From Acidobacteriota bacterium (GTDB taxonomy: Bacteria > Acidobacteriota > Terriglobia > UBA7540): a stretch of DNA of 5,177 nt. Below the pieces are notes generated by a model, which worked only from the letters and a program-made list of their open reading frames with translations, did no database searches and was not told where the DNA came from. Numbering within the stretch: the stretch's first letter is position 1; the number at the start of each line of letters is the position of its first letter. Both the position numbers and the translations under genes were made by a program. Of this stretch, positions 1 to 5,069 are shown in pieces. The stretch is from assembly GCA_021827255.1 (NCBI GenBank), contig JAKAWO010000223.1:1-5177 (forward strand), in the 5' to 3' direction.

Positions 1-1245
1 CCGATCTGTCAGGATGAGAGCCGTGATGACGGGCTCTTCAATCTGGGCGATCTCGGCAGCGGAAGGAAACTTGGCCGGACTGTCCACCTCCAGCACTCTG
101 CCCGCCTTGGTCGTGAGGCGATAGCGGACGCCCGGAGCCGTGCTGATGAGGTTCAGGTTGAACTCCCGCTCGAGACGCTCCTGAACGATTTCCATGTGGA
201 GCAATCCCAAGAAGCCGCAGCGAAAGCCGAATCCCAGCGCCAGGGAATTTTCCGGATCGTAGAAAAAAGAGGCGTCGTTCAAGCGCAATTTTTCGAGGGC
301 GTCGCGCAGCGCCTCGTACCCGCTCGCCTCGACGGGATAGAGTCCCGCGAAAACCATCGGCTTGATCTCCTGAAATCCTGGGAGCGGCTGGGCGGCAGGA
401 CGGTTGGCGTCGGTGAGGGTGTCGCCGATGCGGGTGTCCGAGACGCGCTTGATGTTAGCAAAGATCAACCCGACCTCGCCGGCGCGGAGCGCCTCCACCG
501 TTTCCAACTTCGGCGTCCGCACGGCGAGGTCCTCCACGGTGTACTCTTGAAGGTTGGACCAAAGGCGGATGCGCGCCCCACGCGCGAGTGTCCCGTCCAT
601 AATCCGAGCCAGCACGATGACGCCTCGATAGCTGTCAAACCACGAATCGAAGATCAGGGCTCGCAGCGGCGCCTCGGGCGAGCCTTGCGGCGGCGGAATG
701 CGCAGGACGATCGCCTCAAGAACTTCCAGCACGTTCGTGCCCTGTTTGGCGCTAATGAGCAGCGCTTCCGCCGGGTCGAGAGCTAGGGCGTGCTCGATTT
801 GGCGCTTGGTGCCCTCGATGTCCGCTCCCGGCAGGTCAATTTTGTTGATGACGGGGATGATGGCCAGCCGGTTGTTCAGCGCCAGTTGAGCGTTGGCGAG
901 CGTCTGCGCCTCTACGCCCTGTGAGGCGTCAATGACCAGCAGCGCCCCCTCGGAGGCCGAAAGGCTGCGCGAGACTTCGTAAGAGAAGTCCACGTGGCCG
1001 GGCGTGTCAATCAAATTGAGTTGATACTGCTGCCCGTCGCGGGCCAGGTAGTGCAGCCGGACGGCGTGCGCCTTGATGGTGATGCCCCGCTCGCGCTCGA
1101 GATCCATTGAGTCGAGGACCTGATCCGCCATTTCGCGCTTAGAAAGCGCTCCCGTAAGCTCGAGCAGGCGATCGGCGAGCGTGGATTTCCCGTGGTCAAT
1201 GTGCGCAACAATCGAAAAGTTTCGGATGAATCGAGCGTCGGTCAT
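1..1245 (-). CDS. lepA: Elongation factor 4 (LepA), translational GTPase, N-terminal 415 residues, cut by left window edge
   Basis: LepA/EF4 is a ribosome-associated GTPase of the EF-G family, implicated in back-translocation or in ribosome biogenesis and initiation. Read on the minus strand, the frame is open from ATG at 1245 to the window edge, 415 codons. All five G motifs are visible: AHIDHGKST (14-22), ERERGITIK (50-58), DTPGH (80-84), NKID (134-137) and SAK (165-167). Domain II follows at about 190-280 (FDSWFDSYRGV, then GEVG), and domain III contains KPMVFAGLYPVE and the LepA-typical CGFLGLLHMEI (343-353) followed by QERLEREFNL. The family is usually about 600 residues, so roughly 185, including the EF4-specific C-terminal domain, lie outside. 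The start is secure at its 5' limit: an in-frame TGA (1246-1248) abuts the ATG. No strong Shine-Dalgarno is seen just upstream. The gene diverges from the TPR gene across a 181-bp spacer. EF-G or TypA are excluded by the spacing of domains and the CGFLGLLHMEI block. Confidence 0.97.
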   Translation of the reverse strand, partial: MTDARFIRNFSIVAHIDHGKSTLADRLLELTGALSKREMADQVLDSMDLERERGITIKAHAVRLHYLARDGQQYQLNLIDTPGHVDFSYEVSRSLSASEGALLVIDASQGVEAQTLANAQLALNNRLAIIPVINKIDLPGADIEGTKRQIEHALALDPAEALLISAKQGTNVLEVLEAIVLRIPPPQGSPEAPLRALIFDSWFDSYRGVIVLARIMDGTLARGARIRLWSNLQEYTVEDLAVRTPKLETVEALRAGEVGLIFANIKRVSDTRIGDTLTDANRPAAQPLPGFQEIKPMVFAGLYPVEASGYEALRDALEKLRLNDASFFYDPENSLALGFGFRCGFLGLLHMEIVQERLEREFNLNLISTAPGVRYRLTTKAGRVLEVDSPAKFPSAAEIAQIEEPVITALILTDR

Positions 1246-1286
1246 TCACTTCACTGCCCGCGCGGCTGGGAGCGATGAGAGGGTGG

Positions 1287-1319
1287 GCGGCAAAGCGGCG
1301 GGACCGCATCCTTTGGCGC
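1287..1319 (-). repeat. Imperfect inverted repeat in the predicted lepA leader
   Basis: Arms 1287-1295 (GCGGCAAAG) and 1311-1319 (CTTTGGCGC) pair over nine positions with one G-G mismatch. Inside, 1295-1298 and 1304-1307 (GCGG/CCGC) could form an alternative or stacked short stem. It lies between the predicted lepA transcription start (about 1335) and the lepA start codon, so it would be in the leader mRNA. GC-rich DNA gives such repeats readily by chance. No T-tract follows on either strand, so it is not a standard terminator. Confidence 0.3.
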
Positions 1320-1336
1320 CAGAACGTCCGAACCCT

Positions 1337-1365
1337 TTGAAAATCTACCAAAAGGACGTTATGCT
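1337..1365 (+). promoter_or_regulatory. Candidate sigma70 promoter for the TPR/GAF/GGDEF-like gene
   Basis: TTGAAA (1337-1342) and TATGCT (1360-1365) are separated by exactly 17 bp; the boxes match consensus at 5 of 6 and 4 of 6 positions. This is the most AT-rich part of the spacer. The predicted start near 1372 would leave a leader of about 55 nt, containing the perfect hairpin at 1390-1414, before the ATG at 1427. Each end of this element shares one base with a box of the divergent lepA promoter. Confidence 0.5.
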
Positions 1366-1370
1366 GTCAA
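1342..1370 (-). promoter_or_regulatory. Candidate sigma70 promoter for lepA
   Basis: On the minus strand a perfect -35 box TTGACA (1370 to 1365) is followed after exactly 17 bp by TAGATT (1347 to 1342), matching TATAAT at 4 of 6 positions. Transcription would start near 1335 and give a leader of about 90 nt before the lepA ATG at 1245. The whole element interlocks with the oppositely directed promoter for the TPR gene. It is a consensus match only, with no experimental support in the sequence. Confidence 0.5.
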
Positions 1371-1389
1371 TTCAGCGAGTGGAGATTCA

Positions 1390-1414
1390 GCTTTACGGGC
1401 CTGACCCGTAAAGC
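1390..1414 (+). repeat. Perfect 10-bp inverted repeat with 5-nt loop in the leader of the TPR gene
   Basis: GCTTTACGGG (1390-1399) and CCCGTAAAGC (1405-1414) are exact reverse complements around the loop CCTGA. The repeat begins about 18 nt after the predicted transcription start and ends 12 nt before the ATG at 1427. No run of T follows, so a standard intrinsic terminator is unlikely. It could be an RNA hairpin affecting translation, or a DNA operator for a dimeric regulator of the divergent promoter pair. A GGAG at 1381-1384 sits just 5' of it. The repeat is seen directly; its role is inferred. Confidence 0.6.
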
Positions 1415-1426
1415 GGCTGCGCTAAG

Positions 1427-3970
1427 ATGCCAGACGCCCAGAAGCTCTACGAAAAAGCCGAGAAACTGCTGGCCCGCCAGAAATTCGAGGAAGCCTATGC
1501 GGCGTTCCTTGAAGTTCATCGCCTGCAGTCGAACGACGAGCACGTCCTGACGAACCTCAGCGACCTCGCCGGGAAGCTGAACCGTCCTGCTGACGCTAGC
1601 CGTTACGGCGCCGCGCTCACTGACCACTACCTCAAGCGCAACGATGTGGCGCGGGCCATCGCTAGCAGCCGCAAGGTTCTGAAGATTTCGCCGCAAGACC
1701 TGCCATCGCTGATGAGGCTGGCCCCTCTGCTCGAGAAGACACAGAAAAACAGCGAGGCGCTCGAAACCTATCGTGAAGCCCTGCGCCTGCACCTGAAGGC
1801 CGGTTCGACGCCGGCCGCCATCGAGTGCCTTCAGCACATTGCCAAGCTCGATCCTGACAACGCGGAGGCAAGCCTCAAACTAGCCGAGATGGCCAGCCAG
1901 GCCGGATCACCTAAGATCGCCGCCCCGGCTTATCTCCATGCCGCCCAATTGGCGCGAACCGCCGGCCAGGACGACCGCTGGGCCGAGTGGGTCGAAAAGG
2001 CTTACCACCTTGACCCGGGCGATGAGGCTGCCGTTCTCGCCACGGCCGAGGTCAGGCTGGCGCGAAACCAGCCGCGGGAGGTGATCGCGCTGCTTGAATC
2101 CATCGCTCAGCGGCAGCCGGAGGACATGGCCCCACTCACGATCCTGGCCCGCGGCTACGTGAGCGCCGGCGCATGGGAGAAGGCTGCTCCTCTTGCCCTC
2201 AAGCTTTTCCAGTCCCAGCCGGAATCCATTCTTCTGATCGAAAATGTGATTGAGGGCTTTCTGGGGGCGGCGGACACCGAGAGGGCTATGTCCCTGGTCG
2301 AGCAACTTCGGACCCGCCTGGTCCAGCAAGGCAAGGGCAAGGAATTTCTGGCGCTGGTGGAGAAAATCTTTCAATTCGACGAGACCAACGTAGAAATCGT
2401 TGAATTGCTGACGGTCCTGTATAACGAAATGAACCGCGAAGAAGGCTTGCGGCGCTCGCTCGCCCGCCTCTTCAATCTTTACTTGGCCGCCGAGCAATAC
2501 GATAAAGCCGCCGATACCCTTGAGCGTATCGTGGATGTGGATCCTTACGGCCCCAGTCACGCCGACCGCCTTTTGAACCTCGAAGGCCACATAGACGATA
2601 TGTGGTACCGGAACATTGCATCGCGGATTCAGGCGCCGGCTTCGTCCGTTCTAGCCGCCTCGGCGGAGAGGAAGGAAGCGGAGAGCGCCGCGGTCTCGGG
2701 AAGAAAGGAGTCGCTCGAAGACCTGCTGATCGAAGGGGAGATGTTCTCTCACTACCAGTTGTCCTTCAAGCTGAAGGAAACGCTGGAGAAGATAGATCGC
2801 CTTTACCCGGGGGCTTACGAGCGGAACACCCGTCTAAGGGATCTGTACGATGCCACCGGCTTTCATCCGACGCCGGCTCCCGAGGTTCCGACGGTTGACA
2901 CGGCTCACGAGGACGCCGCACGCGGGGCGAGCGCTCCCTCCGCGCAATCCCTCGATCACCTGCAAAGGATTTCAGAAATTACGGCTAATATCTTCCGCGA
3001 GGCTACCCCGCAAGGGGTGGTCCAGGTCGCCGTGGAGCAGATTGGAAAGGCGCTCGGCGTCAGCCGCTGTTGGGCCGCGCTCGGAACCACCGAGCGTGGG
3101 CCCGAGCTGACGGCGGAGTTCTGCAATCTGGGCGTGCTGGCTTCGGAAAACGCGCTGGCAGCCAAAGTTTTCACCTTCTTTGCCCGCCAAGTGGCGAACC
3201 ACCCGGAAGCCTGGACGTTCGACAACCTGAGCCAGGCTTCTGAAATATCGCCTGTCTTCCTTGAGCTGACCCAGTTGGGAGTGAAGTCTCTGGTCGCCAT
3301 CCCGCTCAAGGACAAAGACCAGGTGGCAGGGTTGCTGATGGCCGAGCAGTGCAACTCAACGCGATTCTGGTCGCCGGGCGAGTTGATCCTGATCAAAGCG
3401 GTGGTGCCGCAGATCATCATCGGCGTGAATAATACGCAGCTCCGGCGCCTGGTGAAGTCTCTGGCGGGGAACGATCCCGATACCGGACTTCTGCCGCGCG
3501 GCTCCTTCATAGATTGCCTGCTGGCCGAAGCCAGGCGCGCCAAGGAGCAGCGCCAACCTCTCACGGTGTCCCTGATCGAGCCGGAAGACACGGCCCGGCT
3601 AGCCAAATCGTTGGGCGATGCGCGGCTACAGCCCTACATGCAGAGAGCAGGGAAGGTGGTGACTTCTAATCTTCGGCAAAACGACATGGCCATCCGTTAC
3701 GGCCCCTGCACAATGAGCTTGGTGTTTCCGGACACCAATCTCGAACAGGCGGGGTTGGCCATCGAGAAGCTCCGGCGCGTCCTTGGCCAGCTCAAGCTGG
3801 AAGACCACGAGCCGCTTCGCTTTTGCGCGGTTATGTGCGACGTGCCCCTGGATTCCGGCTTCGATGCTGTGGATGGAGTCACCGAGGTCATCAACCGGCT
3901 GGACGCCACGCTCGACGAGGTTCGCAAGGACTCCAAGCATCAAGTGATCGCCTCGCGGTTCCGGGGCTGA
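1427..3970 (+). CDS. TPR repeat protein with GAF domain and degenerate (non-catalytic) GGDEF-like domain
   Basis: No specific gene name is recognised. The 847-residue product has no signal peptide or membrane segment and is probably cytoplasmic. Residues 1 to about 385 are helical TPR-type repeats (e.g. KLYEKAEKLLARQKFEEAYAAFLEV; EALETYREALRLHLKAG; AIECLQHIAKLDPDNAEA; YDKAADTLERIVDVDPYG). A charged, Ala-rich linker (about 402-430) leads into another TPR-like helical pair (431-475, EDLLIEGEMF then ETLEKIDRLYPG). A Pro/Ala linker (480-506) precedes a GAF domain (about 508-672; note GVKSLVAIPLKDKDQVAGLLMAEQ and FWSPGE). Residues 682-845 resemble GGDEF: DPDTGLLPR (683-691) mirrors DxLTGLxNR, and NLRQNDMAIRYG mirrors NLRxxDxxxRYG. 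However, GGDEF is replaced by GPCTM (759-763), and the metal-binding Asp region reads IEPED (717-721). Cyclic-di-GMP synthesis is therefore unlikely; a sensing or scaffold role is inferred. The start is the first ATG after an in-frame TAA (1409-1411), and no good Shine-Dalgarno is present. The crotonase gene follows after 65 bp. Confidence 0.93.
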   Translation: MPDAQKLYEKAEKLLARQKFEEAYAAFLEVHRLQSNDEHVLTNLSDLAGKLNRPADASRYGAALTDHYLKRNDVARAIASSRKVLKISPQDLPSLMRLAPLLEKTQKNSEALETYREALRLHLKAGSTPAAIECLQHIAKLDPDNAEASLKLAEMASQAGSPKIAAPAYLHAAQLARTAGQDDRWAEWVEKAYHLDPGDEAAVLATAEVRLARNQPREVIALLESIAQRQPEDMAPLTILARGYVSAGAWEKAAPLALKLFQSQPESILLIENVIEGFLGAADTERAMSLVEQLRTRLVQQGKGKEFLALVEKIFQFDETNVEIVELLTVLYNEMNREEGLRRSLARLFNLYLAAEQYDKAADTLERIVDVDPYGPSHADRLLNLEGHIDDMWYRNIASRIQAPASSVLAASAERKEAESAAVSGRKESLEDLLIEGEMFSHYQLSFKLKETLEKIDRLYPGAYERNTRLRDLYDATGFHPTPAPEVPTVDTAHEDAARGASAPSAQSLDHLQRISEITANIFREATPQGVVQVAVEQIGKALGVSRCWAALGTTERGPELTAEFCNLGVLASENALAAKVFTFFARQVANHPEAWTFDNLSQASEISPVFLELTQLGVKSLVAIPLKDKDQVAGLLMAEQCNSTRFWSPGELILIKAVVPQIIIGVNNTQLRRLVKSLAGNDPDTGLLPRGSFIDCLLAEARRAKEQRQPLTVSLIEPEDTARLAKSLGDARLQPYMQRAGKVVTSNLRQNDMAIRYGPCTMSLVFPDTNLEQAGLAIEKLRRVLGQLKLEDHEPLRFCAVMCDVPLDSGFDAVDGVTEVINRLDATLDEVRKDSKHQVIASRFRG

Positions 3971-3990
3971 GCGGCCTGCCACTTGGCCGC
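3971..3990 (+). repeat. Short GC-rich inverted repeat between the TPR gene and the crotonase gene
   Basis: GCGGCC (3971-3976) and GGCCGC (3985-3990) form a perfect 6-bp stem with an 8-nt loop starting directly after the TGA of the TPR gene. The following bases are not T-rich (the only run, TTTT at 4012-4015, is over 20 nt away), so full intrinsic termination is doubtful. Partial attenuation, an mRNA-stabilising stem, or chance in GC-rich DNA are all possible. Read-through into the crotonase gene seems likely. Confidence 0.3.
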
Positions 3991-4035
3991 AACCCGCATG
4001 AACAATTAGAGTTTTCGAAAGGTTAGGCCCCAAGC

Positions 4036-4818
4036 ATGGGTTACGCCAACTTGCTCTTCGACGTGCGCGACGGAATCGGTTATCTGACCGTCAACCGCCC
4101 TGAGAAGCTCAACGCTCTGAACCGCCAGGCAATCGAGGAGGTGGGTGCCTGTTTTTGGCGGATCGGTCACGACAGCGGGGTGAAGGCCGTCATTTTCACT
4201 GGCGCGGGCGAAAAGGCGTTTGTCGCCGGCGCCGACATCGAGGAGTTGGCGGCTCTCACGCCCGTCGAAGCCCAGGAAACTTCCGCCCGCGGTCAAAGCC
4301 TGCTCAACTTTATTGAAAACCTTGGCAAGCCCGTCATTGCGGCCATCAACGGCTACGCGCTCGGCGGCGGCTGTGAATTGGCCCTGGCTTGCACACTCCG
4401 CGTCGCGTCTGACACTGCGCGGCTCGGCCTGCCCGAAGTCAAATTGGGCATCATCCCCGGCTACGGGGGCACCCAGCGATTGCCGCGGCTGGTGGGAAAA
4501 GGCAAGGCGCTCGAAATGATTCTGACCGGCGAGCCGGTGACGGCGGTGGAGGCGCTGCGCGTCGGGCTGGTCAATCAGGTCGTTCCGCAATCAGACTTGA
4601 TTCCAGCCGCTGAATCCTTGGCGCGCAAAATCATCACCAATGGGCCGCAGGCCTTGAAATTCGCGCTCCAAGCCGTCCACCACGGCGGGGAGCTGCCGCG
4701 CACCGAGGGCGAATTCCTGGAAGCAACCTTGTTTGGACTCGCCTTTGCCACGGCCGACATGACAGAAGGGACACGCGCTTTTTTGGAAAAACGGCCGGCG
4801 AAGTTTGCAGGGAAGTAG
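4036..4818 (+). CDS. Enoyl-CoA hydratase (crotonase family)
   Basis: This complete 260-residue protein is a short-chain enoyl-CoA hydratase, which adds water to trans-2-enoyl-CoA to form 3-hydroxyacyl-CoA in beta-oxidation or related acyl-CoA pathways in the cytoplasm. The crotonase signature is intact: AFVAGADIEEL (61-71, oxyanion-hole Ala66), NGYALGGGCELAL (105-117, oxyanion Gly111 and catalytic Glu114) and LPEVKLGIIPGYGGTQRLPR (132-151, second catalytic Glu134). The C-terminus has the family pattern TEGTRAFLEKRPAKF. Having both glutamates favours true hydratase activity over isomerase-only or decarboxylase members. The length is normal, and there is no mitochondrial-type or fused dehydrogenase part. 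The start is the first ATG after an in-frame TAG (4024-4026); a weak GAAAGG (4017-4022) lies 13 nt upstream. It follows the TPR gene by 65 bp on the same strand and probably shares its transcript. Substrate chain length cannot be read from sequence, so no symbol is given (crt, paaF or echA-type names are all possible). Confidence 0.96.
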   Translation: MGYANLLFDVRDGIGYLTVNRPEKLNALNRQAIEEVGACFWRIGHDSGVKAVIFTGAGEKAFVAGADIEELAALTPVEAQETSARGQSLLNFIENLGKPVIAAINGYALGGGCELALACTLRVASDTARLGLPEVKLGIIPGYGGTQRLPRLVGKGKALEMILTGEPVTAVEALRVGLVNQVVPQSDLIPAAESLARKIITNGPQALKFALQAVHHGGELPRTEGEFLEATLFGLAFATADMTEGTRAFLEKRPAKFAGK

Positions 4819-4861
4819 CTTTCAGCCGTTAGGCGCGGAGATGACGCGGCCTGATCTTGTG

Positions 4862-4888
4862 GTTGGCCAGATAGCCTGGCAGGCCAAC
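4862..4888 (+). repeat. Inverted repeat downstream of the crotonase gene
   Basis: GTTGGCC (4862-4868) and GGCCAAC (4882-4888) are perfect 7-bp arms around a 13-nt loop. An alternative fold pairs GCCAG (4866-4870) with CTGGC (4876-4880) around a 5-nt loop. It lies 43 nt after the crotonase stop and could end or protect that mRNA, but no T-tract follows. Either strand could use it. Confidence 0.3.
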
Positions 4889-4912
4889 AGTAGGAACGCT
4901 TCAGCGCAGTCG

Positions 4913-4940
4913 TGGACCGCGCGGCTGTCCGAAATATATT
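4913..4940 (+). promoter_or_regulatory. Weak candidate sigma70 promoter for nusB
   Basis: TATATT (4935-4940, 5 of 6 to the -10 consensus) lies 16 bp after TGGACC (4913-4918, 4 of 6 to the -35 consensus). The -10 box sits in the only AT-rich patch of the spacer, the 10-bp palindrome AAATATATTT (4932-4941). Transcription would start near 4947, giving nusB a leader of about 120 nt containing the hairpin at 5001-5025 and the heptamer repeats. The 251-bp spacer 4819-5069 shows no coding sequence in any frame that I can support. Confidence 0.3.
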
Positions 4941-5000
4941 TGTGATGCGGCGGCACGCGGCTGGTCCGCCCCATGATTGTGGGATTCAAATACCCATCAG

Positions 5001-5025
5001 GAAGGCGCTCGGTCGCAGCGCCTTC
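5001..5025 (+). repeat. Perfect 9-bp inverted repeat (hairpin) upstream of nusB
   Basis: GAAGGCGCT (5001-5009) and AGCGCCTTC (5017-5025) are exact reverse complements with a 7-nt loop (CGGTCGC). The stem would be stable. The following bases are purine-rich (GAGGCGGGAGGA), not T-rich, so this is not a classical rho-independent terminator on the plus strand. It might end the crotonase transcript with help from other factors, or act as a structured element in the nusB leader, 44 nt before the nusB ATG. Confidence 0.45.
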
Positions 5026-5043
5026 GAGGCGGGAGGATTCCTT

Positions 5044-5064
5044 AGCTGATGGCTGAGGGCTGAC
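5044..5064 (+). repeat. Three tandem heptamers (RGCTGAN) just upstream of nusB
   Basis: The 21 bp divide exactly into AGCTGAT (5044-5050), GGCTGAG (5051-5057) and GGCTGAC (5058-5064), sharing the core GCTGA at a 7-bp period. The repeat ends 5 nt before the nusB start codon and supplies the only nearby SD-like bases (GAGG at 5055-5058). It also creates a 4-codon in-frame ORF (ATG at 5049, TGA at 5061-5063). It looks like a short slipped-strand or dispersed repeat; function is unknown. Confidence 0.5.
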
Positions 5065-5069
5065 AACAC

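Noticed and set aside
196..786. Plus-strand open frame of 196 codons
   Set aside because: It lies wholly opposite lepA, whose five G motifs are intact. The translation is Arg/Glu/Gln-rich with no recognisable domain, typical of an antisense shadow in GC-rich DNA.
1361..1411. Possible 16-codon leader peptide (MLSIQRVEIQLYGPDP) before the TPR gene
   Set aside because: Its ATG overlaps the predicted -10 box (1360-1365), upstream of the expected transcription start, so it would not be transcribed from that promoter.
1907..2590. Minus-strand open frame of 227 codons
   Set aside because: It is antisense to the TPR region, has no recognisable motif or plausible ribosome binding site, and the plus-strand frame shows clear TPR helices here.
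3205..3450. Bilin-binding (phytochrome-type) GAF domain
   Set aside because: The domain has general GAF landmarks, but I see no Cys-His chromophore attachment motif. C642 in EQCNSTRFW is in the terminal strand region, not the usual lyase site.
2956..3606. Minus-strand open frame of 216 codons
   Set aside because: It is antisense to the GAF and GGDEF-like domains; the Ser/Arg-rich product without domains is a composition artefact.
3473..3961. Active diguanylate cyclase
   Set aside because: The GGDEF motif is GPCTM, and the metal- and guanine-binding residues are missing, so catalytic activity is not supported.
4006..4590. Minus-strand open frame of 194 codons
   Set aside because: It is antisense to the crotonase gene, which carries all expected catalytic motifs on the plus strand.
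4976..5000. tRNA T-arm-like stretch (TGGGATTCAAATACCCA)
   Set aside because: The stem-closing pair is A-A, and no matching acceptor stem, anticodon arm or D-arm can be found at the required distances.
5001..5025. Classical rho-independent terminator
   Set aside because: The stem is good, but the downstream sequence on the plus strand is purine-rich and there is no T-tract on the minus-strand side either.
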